Counted from the first letter of the stretch, positions 34,036 through 42,898 are shown. The stretch: 64,000 nucleotides of DNA from Candidatus Roseilinea sp. NK_OTU-006 (GCF_012931985.1 NZ_JAAFGM010000005.1:97119-161118); one strand, 5' to 3'. Notes: generated from the sequence alone by a model not told the origin. A program made the numbers and translations.

Positions 34036-36318
34036 TTACGCCGGTGCGGCCGGGTCTGCAGGACGATAGCGCAGCAGCCGCATGCCGTGCAGCGTCACCA
34101 GCAACGACGCGCCCATGTCGGCCAGCACGGCCAACCACATCGTGCCCAAACCGAATAGCGCCAGCAGGAGCACCGCCAGTTTGATGCCGACGGCGAGGGC
34201 GATGTTGATGCGAATCGTGCGTGTGGCAGCGCGGCTCAGTTGTAACGCAAAGGGCAATAGGCGCAGGTCGTCCCTCATGAGCACCACGTCGGCGGTTTCG
34301 ATCGCTTGCGCGGTTCCATCGCCGACGGCAATGCCCACGTTGGCCGCAGCCAGCGCCGGCGCGTCGTTCACGCCGTCGCCCACCATCGCCACTGCGCCGT
34401 ATCGGTCGCGCAGCGCGTGCACCGCTTCGACTTTCTGCTCCGGCAGCAGCCCGGCTCTCACCTCGCTCACGCCGACTTGCTGGGCGACCGCCTGGGCGGC
34501 GCGCGCGTTGTCGCCGGTGAGCATCACCGTCGCCTGGATGCCGCTACGATGGAGCGCGTCTATGACCTGCCGACTGGTGTCGCGCGTGGCATCGGCGATG
34601 CCGATGTAGCCGGCAAACGCCCCGTCTGCGGCGACGAGCACCGGTGTGAGGCTGCGCGCCGAGAGCGACTCGATCTCTTCGCACAGCGCGCGGTCATGGG
34701 GCAGGGTTTGATCGAAGAACGCATGGCTGCCGATGAGCACCTCGCGCTCCGCGACGCGGCCGGATATGCCTTTGCCGGCGATGGCCTTGACCGATTGTGC
34801 AGCGGGATAGCGTCCGCTCAGGCGCTGATCCTCGGCGGCGGCCACCACTGCCTGCGCCAGCGGGTGCTCGCTGCGTCGCTCCACGGCGCTGGCCAGGGCG
34901 AGCAAATCGGCGCAGTGGTCGCACACGCCGGTGATCGGGTCGGTGCAATGGGCCGATTTCACCTTGATCACCTTGGGTTTGCCCTCGGTCAGTGTGCCGG
35001 TTTTGTCGAACGCGACGGCGCGCACGCCGGCCAGCGCCTCCAGATACGCGCCGCCCTTGATCAGCACGCCATGCCGCGCGGCGTTGCCCAGGGCGCTGAT
35101 GATGGTGACGGGTGTGCTGATGACCAGCGCGCAGGGACAGGCCACCACCAGCAATTCCAGCGCGCGGTAGAGCCAACCCGGGTCGTCGGCCGTCGGCATG
35201 AACGGCGCGCCGAACAGCAGCGGCGGCGCGATGGCCAGCGCAACGGCCAACCCGACCACCGCCGGCGTATAGACGCGCGCGAAGCGGTCCACGAAACGCT
35301 CGGCCGGCGCCTTGCGCTCTTGAGCCGCTTCGACCAGGCGAATGACGCGCGCGATGAGATTGTCCTCGATGCGGCGCGTGACTTCCACCTCTAGCGCCGC
35401 TTCGCCGTTGATTGTGCCGGCGAAGACTTCACTGCCGGGCTGCTTGGGCACCGGGAGGCTCTCGCCGGTGATCGGCGCCTGGTTGACCGACGAGGCGCCG
35501 GCGCGCACCCGGCCATCCATCGCGATGCGCTCGCCGGGCTTGACGATGATCACGTCGCCGATTCGCAGCTCGCTCACGGGCAGCCGCTGTTCGTGCTGGC
35601 CGCACCACGGGCAAGGGCCGCCGGTATATCCGGCTTGCCCCAGGTGCTCCGGGCAGTCCATGCGCGGGCGCAAGATGGTTGCTTCGTCCGGGGCGATTGC
35701 CTTGAGGCTGTGGATGGCGTTGCGCGCACGTTCGGCGGTGTATCCCTCCAACGCTTCGCCGAGGGCGAACAGCACGATCACCAGGCCGGCTTCGGTGTAG
35801 ATGCCGATGGTGACCGCGCCGAGGGCGGCAATGGTCATCAAGAGATTGATGCTGATCTGTCGGTTGACGGTGAGCGCGCGCCAAGCGCTGCGGGCGACCG
35901 GATAGCCGGCGATGCAGAGCGCCGCGATGGATGTGAGATCGAAGAGGGTGCTCTCGACGCCTAGGAACGGCAGCAATTCGTTGAACACCAAGCCGGGAAG
36001 AATGAGGACGGCGCCGATGAGGGCCAGCATGGTGTCGCGGCGCGCCAACAAAAAGCCTACAAATGAAGGGGACGCATGGCCGGCGGGCATTGGGGCGCTG
36101 TGCTCATCGCGCACGTCGTAGCCCAGCTCGCGCACGCGAGCGATGATGGCTTCACGCGGCGCGTCGCCTCTCACACGCAGCGTGGCCGCGCCAAAGTTGA
36201 CTGCGCACGATTGCACGCCGTCCAGCTTCGCCACGCCCGACTCGATCGTCCGGGCGCACTCGGCGCAGTCCATGCCAGCGATGCGATAGATGTGCTCGGT
36301 TTCAGCGGACTCGGTCAT
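34036..36318 (-). CDS. Heavy-metal translocating P-type ATPase (P1B, Zn/Cd-type)
   Basis: 760 residues. N-terminal HMA domain with GMDCAECA (15-22); membrane CPC motif at 394-396; phosphorylation site DKTGTLTEG at 438-446; TGES in APITGESLPV (281-290); hinge GDGVNDAPALAAA near the end. The overall pattern is that of ZntA/CadA exporters of Zn, Cd or Pb. Two Cys-rich insertions are unusual: DCPEHLGQ...GGPCPWCGQH at 221-242 in the actuator region, and AHCTDPITGVCDHCADLL at 457-473 just after the phosphorylation site. Both could bind metal. Start ATG 36318 lies inside the end of the upstream small gene, so the two are translationally coupled. Likely a detoxification or homeostasis partner of the importer on the opposite strand. 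Confidence 0.92.
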   Translation of the reverse strand: MTESAETEHIYRIAGMDCAECARTIESGVAKLDGVQSCAVNFGAATLRVRGDAPREAIIARVRELGYDVRDEHSAPMPAGHASPSFVGFLLARRDTMLALIGAVLILPGLVFNELLPFLGVESTLFDLTSIAALCIAGYPVARSAWRALTVNRQISINLLMTIAALGAVTIGIYTEAGLVIVLFALGEALEGYTAERARNAIHSLKAIAPDEATILRPRMDCPEHLGQAGYTGGPCPWCGQHEQRLPVSELRIGDVIIVKPGERIAMDGRVRAGASSVNQAPITGESLPVPKQPGSEVFAGTINGEAALEVEVTRRIEDNLIARVIRLVEAAQERKAPAERFVDRFARVYTPAVVGLAVALAIAPPLLFGAPFMPTADDPGWLYRALELLVVACPCALVISTPVTIISALGNAARHGVLIKGGAYLEALAGVRAVAFDKTGTLTEGKPKVIKVKSAHCTDPITGVCDHCADLLALASAVERRSEHPLAQAVVAAAEDQRLSGRYPAAQSVKAIAGKGISGRVAEREVLIGSHAFFDQTLPHDRALCEEIESLSARSLTPVLVAADGAFAGYIGIADATRDTSRQVIDALHRSGIQATVMLTGDNARAAQAVAQQVGVSEVRAGLLPEQKVEAVHALRDRYGAVAMVGDGVNDAPALAAANVGIAVGDGTAQAIETADVVLMRDDLRLLPFALQLSRAATRTIRINIALAVGIKLAVLLLALFGLGTMWLAVLADMGASLLVTLHGMRLLRYRPADPAAPA

Positions 36319-36505
36319 CGTTTTGCTTGGGTGGACAAGGCGCGCTGCCGTAGGAGCAGAACACGCAACAGTCGCCCGGTTTGGGCTTCAGCACCGCATC
36401 GCAGTTGGCGCACCGGTAAAACCGCTGGCATGCGTCCACCGGCATCGTTTCCTCCTTCTGGAAGCCGCAATACGGACAGGTCATCGTCGCGTGAGTGTGT
36501 GTCAT
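36302..36505 (-). CDS. Small Cys-rich GDCCVxC-domain protein
   Basis: 67 residues from ATG 36505. CPYC at 10-13, CANC at 32-35, and GDCCVFC at 44-50 followed by C57: nine cysteines in a small soluble protein, fitting the GDCCVxC domain family (some members of which are selenoproteins; here only Cys codons are used). Probably a metal-binding or metal-handling accessory. It overlaps the P-type ATPase gene start by 17 bases, so the pair forms one operon. A TATAAC hexamer at 36512-36517 is only 6 nt before the ATG, suggesting a leaderless mRNA. The open frame extends upstream to 36574, but that part lacks conserved features. Confidence 0.78.
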   Translation of the reverse strand: MTHTHATMTCPYCGFQKEETMPVDACQRFYRCANCDAVLKPKPGDCCVFCSYGSAPCPPKQNDDRVR

Positions 36506-36624
36506 TCGTAAGTTATAGCTCGCTTCCGAACCGCTCGGCGACTGGCTCATCGTCCAATGCGTAAAACATCCCACGGCCGTTTTTGTGCGTGCGCCGGCTG
36601 CATCTGACGCAGGCCGCTCAGATT

Positions 36625-37716
36625 CTAGAACACCTTCACGAGCGAACCCGCTTCACGCTTCGTCCGCAAGCTCGATCGCTCGGTGTGTGGATAAGCCGGC
36701 GTCGTCCAGCGGAAGACCCAGTGCGCTTGATCCGGCAGCATGTTCACGCAGCCGTGGCTGCGCGGTCGGCCGTAGTCGTTGTGCCAATATACCCCATGGA
36801 AGGCGATGCCGCTGCTGGTGAAGAACGATGCCCAGCCCACGCCAGGTAAGTCGTAGTAGTCGTAGCCAGGTGTGCCGCCGGTCATGCGCGTGCCGGGGAT
36901 CTTGCGAAAGATGCGGTGCTCGCCGGGGATGGTGAAAAAGTCCACCACACCTTCTGGGGTGCGGTACTTTCCGCCGGTGGCGACGCGCGCCGTGAACACG
37001 GGTTGGTCGTATTCGTAGGCAGTCGCCGTCTGGTTCTTCAAGTTGACCTCGATGCGCTTCTTATCCAGCGGCACGTCGGGGGAGAGCGGCGCGAAGTCCT
37101 CCGGCCCAAGTGGGCGCAGATGCTCGGCGCGCACGAAGCCGAGCACAGTTTTACCGCCGTTGCCGTCGGCGATCCCATACCAGGCCTTGCCGTCCCTATC
37201 CTCGGCGAGCTGCAGAATGCGAAAGACGCAGCCGTAGTACAACAGACTGCGTACGCCGGACTGCGGATCGGCCCTGGCGCGAAGCTCGGTGAACGGCACG
37301 GTAATCTCGGCCCACAGGCCCCGCTCATCCACTTCACTCAGCGGTTTGTTCAACACGTTGTTGCACGGCTGAACGTTCGCTGAATGCACGTAGCCGTCGC
37401 GGGTCAGATACCAGAACGGGTTGTAAGTCGTTGGCCCCAGGCCGATGACCTCGCCCAGGAGTGGGATGACTTCGTTGGCGCGTAGCCTGCGTACGATGGG
37501 CGCTTGGGTTGTGGGTTGCTCACGAATGATCAGGTCTTTGCGGAAAGCTCGGCCGAAGGCATACGGGATGGGTTGCAGCTCGGGAGTGCGCAACTCCGGG
37601 GGCTCGCCGGCGCCGGGATCGGGCGCTTGCGCATGCGTCGAGCGTATGCGGATGAACGGGACGGCCAGCGCTAGGCCGCCACTGATCTTCAAGAAACATC
37701 GTCGCGTCGTTTTCAT
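36625..37716 (-). CDS. L,D-transpeptidase (YkuD) with Tat-like signal
   Basis: 363 residues. The N-terminus KTTRRCFLKISGGLALAV is a twin-arginine-type signal (RRxFLK), ending near THAQA. An SH3-like segment follows in the middle (about 60-200, with repeated RxxPxxxAPIVRRLRANE-type strands). The C-terminal catalytic domain carries the YkuD motif: HGVYWHNDYGRPRSHGCVN with nucleophile Cys323 and the conserved His/Ser. It makes 3-3 peptidoglycan cross-links or anchors proteins to peptidoglycan outside the membrane. A second, shorter YkuD gene follows upstream on the same strand, 43 nt away. Confidence 0.9.
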   Translation of the reverse strand: MKTTRRCFLKISGGLALAVPFIRIRSTHAQAPDPGAGEPPELRTPELQPIPYAFGRAFRKDLIIREQPTTQAPIVRRLRANEVIPLLGEVIGLGPTTYNPFWYLTRDGYVHSANVQPCNNVLNKPLSEVDERGLWAEITVPFTELRARADPQSGVRSLLYYGCVFRILQLAEDRDGKAWYGIADGNGGKTVLGFVRAEHLRPLGPEDFAPLSPDVPLDKKRIEVNLKNQTATAYEYDQPVFTARVATGGKYRTPEGVVDFFTIPGEHRIFRKIPGTRMTGGTPGYDYYDLPGVGWASFFTSSGIAFHGVYWHNDYGRPRSHGCVNMLPDQAHWVFRWTTPAYPHTERSSLRTKREAGSLVKVF

Positions 37717-37759
37717 ATCCCGTAGAGATACTCAGCGTGAGGATAAGCCGTCGTATGCA

Positions 37760-38224
37760 TCATTGAATCACCACAACGGTGCCGTGCGGCGCCCAATGGT
37801 AGAGCCAGGCAGCGGCAGTGATCGGCAGGTTGACGCAGCCGTGGCTCCTGGGCTGGCCGAAGTCGGTATGCCAGTATGCGCCATGCAGCGCGTAGCCGCC
37901 CCGCCGGAAGTACATCACATAAGGCACGTTTGGTAGGTCGTAGCCCGGCCCGCGCATGCGCTGCCTGACATACTTGCTGTAGATGCGGAATGTGCCACGC
38001 GGGGTGGGCGTGGAGCGGGCGCCGGTGGAGACCGGCGTAGACATTATCATGCGCCCGTTCTCCCAGGCGATTAACCGTTGTTCGGCGATTACGACTTCAA
38101 TCCACTTGCCGCGACGGGCGTAGCGCGTCGCACCATGTTCAGCGTCAGACGATCCGGCCAGTAGCGGCTCGGACGCGGCGAAGAGCAGAATGGTCGCAAC
38201 GACAGCAGCAAGGAGTTTTCTCAC
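37760..38224 (-). CDS. L,D-transpeptidase (YkuD), short form
   Basis: 154 residues with a GTG start (38224) and GAGAGG as ribosome-binding site about 5-10 nt upstream. Sec-type signal peptide RKLLAAVVATILLFAASEPLLAG. The YkuD domain starts with KWIEVVIAEQRLIAWENGRMIMSTPVSTG and ends in HGAYWHTDFGQPRSHGCVNLP with nucleophile Cys130. No SH3 or LysM domain is present. Same reaction class as its neighbour; the catalytic motif is nearly the same (HGxYWHxDxGxPRSHGCVN), so the two are related copies. Confidence 0.9.
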   Translation of the reverse strand: MRKLLAAVVATILLFAASEPLLAGSSDAEHGATRYARRGKWIEVVIAEQRLIAWENGRMIMSTPVSTGARSTPTPRGTFRIYSKYVRQRMRGPGYDLPNVPYVMYFRRGGYALHGAYWHTDFGQPRSHGCVNLPITAAAWLYHWAPHGTVVVIQ

Positions 38225-38323
38225 AAGGGCCTCTCGTTCGCAATTCTACCCAGACACGCCGGCGGCGCGGCCTTACCCTGCGCAGGCGACCGTAGCGGGA
38301 ATGACCGTGCAAAGCCCCTGCGC

Positions 38324-38977
38324 TCACTCTGTGGCAGTAACGCGCACATTGTCGAACGTCACGTCGGTGCCGGGGTTGTCAATTAGCGTGAGGGCGAATA
38401 CGCCGATGTCGCCGCTGGCGAAGGTGTCGTCCTGCCTGGACGCAATCGGTTGATCATTTACGAAGAACGAGAGTTCGTTGTTGCGCATCACCACCTTGAT
38501 GCGGTTGGTTTCGCCGCCCAGCTTAATGGCCGGGTGTGGTTGCCAATCGTCCCAGTTCACCCAGTTGCCGTCCTTCACGTAGCCGGCGCGCCAGTAGCCG
38601 TCCGACGAAATCCCGAAGTGATAGAAGTTCTTGCGGTCTTGTATGCGAAAGAGCACGCCGAAGCCATTATCCGTTGGGCCGCCGTTGGGCCGGGCATCCA
38701 CCTCGAAGATGGCATCTTTGAAGCGCTTGCCGGCGGCGCTCCACTGCGTCAGGTTCTCCACTTTGACGATGATGCGCAACCCACCGCCGTCGTATGTCAC
38801 GTCGGCGTTGAGGTCGGAGAGGGTTTGCCAGCCGCTGTTCGGGTTGCTGAAATCGTCGGCATAGGGCAGCGGCGTGAACGCCGGCGCGTCCATGCCGGAA
38901 GCCGGCGCGCACCCAATCATCGCAGTCATCGCGATGCAGACGAACGCGGTTGATGCGATCCAGGTAGCCAGTCTCAT
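38324..38977 (-). CDS. Lipoprotein with a concanavalin-like (family 16/LamG-type) domain
   Basis: 217 residues. The signal peptide ends in a lipobox (MIGC), so the protein should be lipid-anchored. The rest is a beta-rich domain: DDFSNPNSGWQTLSDLNADVTYDGGGLRI, then FEVDARPNGGPTDNGFGVLFRIQD, YHFGISSDGYWRAGYV, and FDNVRVTA at the end, as seen in 3-keto-disaccharide-hydrolase/LamG-like sandwich domains of Chloroflexota lipoproteins. No catalytic motif is evident; carbohydrate binding is possible. A TATCAT hexamer (minus strand, 38985-38990) lies 7 nt before the ATG, suggesting a leaderless transcript. Confidence 0.75.
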   Translation of the reverse strand: MRLATWIASTAFVCIAMTAMIGCAPASGMDAPAFTPLPYADDFSNPNSGWQTLSDLNADVTYDGGGLRIIVKVENLTQWSAAGKRFKDAIFEVDARPNGGPTDNGFGVLFRIQDRKNFYHFGISSDGYWRAGYVKDGNWVNWDDWQPHPAIKLGGETNRIKVVMRNNELSFFVNDQPIASRQDDTFASGDIGVFALTLIDNPGTDVTFDNVRVTATE

Positions 38978-39035
38978 GGCAAGAATGATAGCGCCTGTGG
39001 GCCGACCCGCTACAATTGCATAGTTCTATCGCATC

Positions 39036-39923
39036 ATGTTTCGTCTCGCGCGCGTCGCGCTCGTCGTTGTCTTGTCGCTGGCATTTGTCTGGGTGGGGCT
39101 GTGTTCAGGCCGTCCGGCCTTCGGCGAGGCTAAGTTGCCGCCGGAGGATCAACCGCCGGCGACGCTGCCCCCGCATCCGACGTCCACGGCTGCGCCGACC
39201 GCGACTGCCACGCCGGCTCGCCTGCCGGCTTCAGCGCGCGTGCCGATCCTGATGTATCACTACATCTCCGAGCCGCCGCCCGGTGCCGACCGCTATCGTA
39301 TTGACCTATCGGTGGCGCCGCAGGACTTTGAACAGCAGCTCCAGTACCTGGCGGCGAACGGCTACACTACCATCAGCCTATACGACTTGTATGCGCATCT
39401 GAAACTGGGCCGGTCGCTGCCGCCCAAGCCCATCGTGCTCACCTTCGACGACGGTTACCGTGACCACTATGAGCACGCCTTCCCGCTGCTGCAGAAGTAT
39501 GGCATGCGCGGCACGTTCTTCATCACTACCGACTTCATCAACTTCGGCAACCCCAACTACCTGACGTGGGAGATGGTGAAGGAAATGTCGGCGGCGGGGA
39601 TGGACATCGAATCACACGCCCGCACACACCGCGACCTGCGCAATCGCGACTTTCAGTTCCTCGTGTGGGAAATTCTGGGGCCGATTGAGCAGATCACGGC
39701 GCACACCGGCAAGCGCCCGCGCTTCTTTTGCTATCCATCCGGTCGCTACGACGACGCCGTGATCCGCATGTTGCGCTCGGTGCAGACCTGGGCAGCGGTG
39801 ACCACCGAGCACGGCTCGGTTCATACGCTGGCCAACGGGATGACGTGGCGGCGCATCCGTGTGCACGGCCGCGCTTCGCTCGAACGCTTTGCGGCCACCG
39901 TCAGGAGCGCGGGCGGCGATTGA
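39036..39923 (+). CDS. Polysaccharide deacetylase (NodB homology domain)
   Basis: 295 residues. N-terminal membrane segment or signal (4-24), a Thr/Pro/Ala linker (40-66), then the NodB domain: RVPILMYHYISEP (69-81), LTFDDGY at 135-141 with catalytic Asp138 and metal-binding Asp139, SHARTH at 193-198 giving His194 and His198, and RPRFFCYPSGRYDD later. It removes acetyl groups from N-acetylated glycans outside the membrane, such as peptidoglycan or exopolysaccharide. A TACAAT box lies at 39011-39016. The gene is divergent from the lipoprotein gene. Confidence 0.9.
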   Translation: MFRLARVALVVVLSLAFVWVGLCSGRPAFGEAKLPPEDQPPATLPPHPTSTAAPTATATPARLPASARVPILMYHYISEPPPGADRYRIDLSVAPQDFEQQLQYLAANGYTTISLYDLYAHLKLGRSLPPKPIVLTFDDGYRDHYEHAFPLLQKYGMRGTFFITTDFINFGNPNYLTWEMVKEMSAAGMDIESHARTHRDLRNRDFQFLVWEILGPIEQITAHTGKRPRFFCYPSGRYDDAVIRMLRSVQTWAAVTTEHGSVHTLANGMTWRRIRVHGRASLERFAATVRSAGGD

Positions 39924-40051
39924 GGCCGGCTGGCCCCCTTGTCGTTACTTGCGGTTGCCGAAGATGCGAAGTAGCAACAAGAAATAGATCGTCCGCCACG
40001 ACCAAAGTCACGGCGGCATGGCCAGTGCCGGATCGTGCCGACGACGCGCTG

Positions 40052-42286
40052 CTAGCGTACGCGCAAGCGCGTCAGCGTAATCTGATCACCGACGAATTGG
40101 CCCGGCGCGTCGTAGGCCGGCAGGCGCGCGAAGTTGTCCGGCGCATACCACACCAGCAACAGGTGGTATACGCCCGGCGTGGCGTCGTCGCTCACCGCCA
40201 GCGCGTGGGTCAACGCAATCTCTTCGCCTGCCGGCCACTGCGTGAGCATTTGCCCAAGGTCTTGCTGCGCGATCTTGTTTGCGCCATCGTCCAGCAGTTG
40301 CAACGACACGTTCAGATCGTCGGGGAGAGGCCTGGCGGCACGCCAACGGGTGGTGACGGTGAGCGTCGCGCCGGGCATGAGGGCGGATGGATCGAGCGCA
40401 TAACCGAGCAATTCCAGCCCATTGGCATAGCGCAGCAGCGGCGACGCGTCCGTGCGTCTGCCGAGTTCGATTGCGCCGAAGATCGCGCGGTCGTCACCGT
40501 TGGCCAACGGCAGCCGCTCGCCGGTTGCGTGGTCGTAGAGGCCGACGGCCCAACGCAGTTGCTTGGGCGCCGGCGTGAGCGGCGAGAGGCGCAGCGTGTA
40601 ACGATCGCTCCATCGGCGGCCGGCCGGCTGCTCGCTCAACGCCAGGCTGCCTTGACCGGGGTACATGTCGCGTTGCGCGACGATCACGTCGTGCTCATCA
40701 ATGAGGTGCACGAAGACGCTGTAGTTGCGCGTCACCGGCTGCGCCAGCAGCCAGTTCAGGTGCAGTGTGACCTCGTCGCCGGGCTGTGGAACCCCCGTCG
40801 TCTCGAGGCCGGCTTCCTGGAGACACACTGCGCCGCCGAATTTGGCGTTCACCGTGAGCGGCAGGCGCTGCGTCCACCGGTTGGGCGGCTGGGTGTAAGT
40901 CGGCGCGATGAACGCGAACGGCGCGATGATCGCCAGCGCAGCCAAGCCGGCGCACGCGCCCAGCAGCACGTGGCGATGGAGCACTCGCCAGCCGTAGGCC
41001 AGCGCTGCCGAGATAACGGCAATACACGGGAACATCAGTCGCCCCTGCGAGGCCGGCGTGAGCGACGTCCAGCGCACCAGCGCCACGAAGACGAGCGCGA
41101 CCCAGAAGAGGCAGAGGAGGATCTGGCGTCCTGCGTCTTGCCTCAGCGGCGCTTTGCCCAGGACGGCAGACGCAACACGCAAGACGAGCCCAACGACTGC
41201 CAGCGCCGCGAGCCCGTTCAGCACGTCGTAAACCCACGGCGACATGATCACGTTCATCGCGCCGAACACGCCCCAATACGCCCAGATGAAGCCTTCGCGT
41301 TCGCTCCACAGTTGCGCCGGTGAAGCCGGCTGGTCCCGCCGCCCGACGACATCGAGAAAGGCGTTCCAGCCCAACAGGTCGCCGTAGAGCGCCTGATTGC
41401 GCACAAACCACCAGCCGCTGATGAGCAACGTGACGACGAGCGTGACGAAGACGAAAGACGAAAGACGAAAGACGAGCGATCGCGGTGCGTCTTGCGCCTT
41501 GCGTCTTGCGTCAACAGCGGTCAGCAGGCCGGCGAGCCCGAATAAGCCGACCAGCCCCAGTGCGCTGCTCTTGCTCAGCGCGCCGAGGCCGGCAATAGCC
41601 CCTGCGACGACTGCGCTCTTAAGCGATAAATCGCCGAGCCGCATCAGCCGCAGCGCCCACCACAAGCCGACCGTGCTGAACAAGACTGCCGCATTGTCGT
41701 TGTTGATCGCGCCACTGATAAAGGCGAACATCGGCGTGCAGGCGACGATGACGGGAGATGCAAGACGCAGGAGACTTGCGTCTCGCGTCCTGCGCGCTGC
41801 GTCATTCGGGAAGAGTTCGCGGGCGACCAGGTAGGCGAAGAACACCGTCGCCGTGCTCATCAGGATCGAAGCCAGGCGCGCGGCGCGGACGGCCAGCGTG
41901 GCGCGCTCCCAGGGCCAGGCTTCGGCCGGCGTGTGCAACACGACATTGACATTACCGTCGCGCGTGGGCACGCCCATGTCGCTGTGTGGGTTAATGCGTC
42001 GAATGTCGCGCCAATTTGATGAATCGAAGGGCGCGCTGAATGCAGCCGCGATCCAATAATAGAGCGGCGGCTGGCTGCCTTCTTGCCGCCAAGGGGCCTC
42101 GGCGTCGGTTTGGCCGGCGCGCTGCACAGGCAGGCCGCCGCCCGTCGCCAGGTGTTGCACCATCGGATAGTGCCACAGTTCATCCGACGCTTCGAAGAGC
42201 GGGGTGAGAACGCTGTAGAGGCTGAAGAGGATAAATGACGCAGCGATGATCAGCGCTGCGCAGATCTTCTCGGCGCGCGCGTTCAC
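40052..42286 (-). CDS. Large membrane glycosyltransferase-like protein (DUF2142/GT39-type)
   Basis: 744 residues. About 11-12 helices in the first 480 residues, then a soluble beta-rich C-terminal half. After helix 1 comes TPLFEASDELWHYPMVQHLATGG, with the acidic loop of GT-C enzymes, and WRQEGSQPPLYYWIAAAF (QPPLYY motif). This fits DUF2142/ArnT-like proteins that modify cell-surface glycans. The C-terminal part has repeated beta patterns (GDEVTLHLNWLLAQPVTRNYSVFVHLID). Start is a GTG at 42286. Three loops contain low-complexity sequence (for example VDARRKAQDAPR and NDAARRTRDA) encoded by heptanucleotide repeats, listed separately. Confidence 0.75.
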   Translation of the reverse strand: MNARAEKICAALIIAASFILFSLYSVLTPLFEASDELWHYPMVQHLATGGGLPVQRAGQTDAEAPWRQEGSQPPLYYWIAAAFSAPFDSSNWRDIRRINPHSDMGVPTRDGNVNVVLHTPAEAWPWERATLAVRAARLASILMSTATVFFAYLVARELFPNDAARRTRDASLLRLASPVIVACTPMFAFISGAINNDNAAVLFSTVGLWWALRLMRLGDLSLKSAVVAGAIAGLGALSKSSALGLVGLFGLAGLLTAVDARRKAQDAPRSLVFRLSSFVFVTLVVTLLISGWWFVRNQALYGDLLGWNAFLDVVGRRDQPASPAQLWSEREGFIWAYWGVFGAMNVIMSPWVYDVLNGLAALAVVGLVLRVASAVLGKAPLRQDAGRQILLCLFWVALVFVALVRWTSLTPASQGRLMFPCIAVISAALAYGWRVLHRHVLLGACAGLAALAIIAPFAFIAPTYTQPPNRWTQRLPLTVNAKFGGAVCLQEAGLETTGVPQPGDEVTLHLNWLLAQPVTRNYSVFVHLIDEHDVIVAQRDMYPGQGSLALSEQPAGRRWSDRYTLRLSPLTPAPKQLRWAVGLYDHATGERLPLANGDDRAIFGAIELGRRTDASPLLRYANGLELLGYALDPSALMPGATLTVTTRWRAARPLPDDLNVSLQLLDDGANKIAQQDLGQMLTQWPAGEEIALTHALAVSDDATPGVYHLLLVWYAPDNFARLPAYDAPGQFVGDQITLTRLRVR
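41126..41189. repeat. Heptanucleotide palindromic repeat within the membrane-protein gene
   Basis: GCGTCCT GCGTCTT (41126-41139) is matched about 30 bases on by inverted heptamers GACGCAA CACGCAA GACGAG (41170-41189). Arms are imperfectly complementary. It lies inside the coding region of the 744-residue membrane protein. Confidence 0.6.
41444..41512. repeat. Heptanucleotide tandem repeats with inverted partner
   Basis: GACGAAA is repeated three times (41450-41470) with partial copies on both sides. After 16 bases it is followed by three GCGTCTT-type heptamers (41487-41507) and a partial one. AAGACGA and the complement AAGACGC of the second set differ by one base per unit, so the two blocks can fold into a long hairpin. 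Three heptamers equal 21 bases, which keeps the reading frame of the membrane protein. Confidence 0.8.
41759..41803. repeat. Third heptanucleotide palindromic block in the same gene
   Basis: Four successive heptamers, TTGCGTC TCGCGTC CTGCGCG CTGCGTC (41776-41803), preceded by inverted units GCAAGAC GCAGGAGAC (41760-41775). It lies in a loop of the membrane protein and uses the same words as the blocks at 41126 and 41444. Confidence 0.7.
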
Positions 42287-42356
42287 GGGATCAGCGAAAG
42301 GAGCGCCGGCTCCGTCGGCGGTAAGGCGAGGCGTGACATATCGCTCGATGCGCGAT

Positions 42357-42893
42357 CTAGCTGCCGGCTTGGGCTTGTGACTCTTGCGCGGGCGGTGTGT
42401 CGGTCGGCGGCGACCCCGAGCTGTCTTCCAGCGCCTTCAATCGCTCGGCCCGATCCCGTTCTAGCTTGGCAATGCCGTTGGAAACAACCGCTATGGTGTG
42501 TTCAAGTTCTTCGCGCAGACGTATCAGTGTTTCGAGGGCGTAAGCGTCTGCCTCTGAGCGCATGCGATCCATCTCGCGACGGGCGCGCGCCTCGATCGCC
42601 TGAGCGCGATCCTGCGCGATGGCGATGATGGTGGTGTCGTCGGCCAGCCGGCTGGCTTCCTCGCGCGCCATCTCCTTGATGCGTTCGGCTTCCTCTTTGG
42701 CTTGCGCGATAATGCGGTCGTGCTCTTGCCGGATGCGCTGCGCTTTCTTGATTTCCTCGGGAATGGCCAACACCATCTGGTCTATTAACTGAAAGCACCG
42801 GTCTGCATCCACCAACTTCATCTTCGTGCCGGGCACGCGGCGCGCTTCCAGAAGGATGGCTTCCAGTCTTCCAAGCAGGTGTTGAATGTCCAT
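42357..42893 (-). CDS. Coiled-coil protein next to coaD (DivIVA/ATP-synthase-b-like)
   Basis: 178 residues, almost wholly charged alpha-helix. Residues about 45-160 (EEIKKAQRIRQEHDRIIAQAKEEAERIKEMAREEAS and following) form a long coiled coil with no membrane segment and no signal. The first 40 residues (HLLGRLEAILLEARRVPGTKMKLVDADRCFQLIDQM) are a short folded head of the kind found in small DivIVA-like proteins encoded beside coaD/recG in many Gram-positive-type genomes. A role in cell-envelope or division scaffolding is possible, but no function can be assigned. A TATACT hexamer 8 nt before the ATG overlaps the end of coaD and may give a separate leaderless transcript. Confidence 0.7.
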   Translation of the reverse strand: MDIQHLLGRLEAILLEARRVPGTKMKLVDADRCFQLIDQMVLAIPEEIKKAQRIRQEHDRIIAQAKEEAERIKEMAREEASRLADDTTIIAIAQDRAQAIEARARREMDRMRSEADAYALETLIRLREELEHTIAVVSNGIAKLERDRAERLKALEDSSGSPPTDTPPAQESQAQAGS

Positions 42894-42898
42894 AGTCG

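Noticed and set aside
32558..34069. 503-codon forward frame across both metal permeases
   Set aside because: Gly/Arg/His-rich shadow; both permease frames show strong ABC-3 family conservation.
36625..38224. Linking the two L,D-transpeptidases to the salvage locus at 52 kb
   Set aside because: They are 14 kb away behind many housekeeping genes; no shared regulatory signal is visible.
39924..40051. Short minus-strand peptide ending IYFLLLLRIFGNRK
   Set aside because: Only about 19 codons after an in-frame stop; could be the relic of a membrane-protein end but is too short to call.
39728..41323. 531-codon forward frame opposite the membrane glycosyltransferase gene
   Set aside because: Arg/His/Gln-rich with no family motif; the minus-strand frame has helices and the QPPLYY motif.
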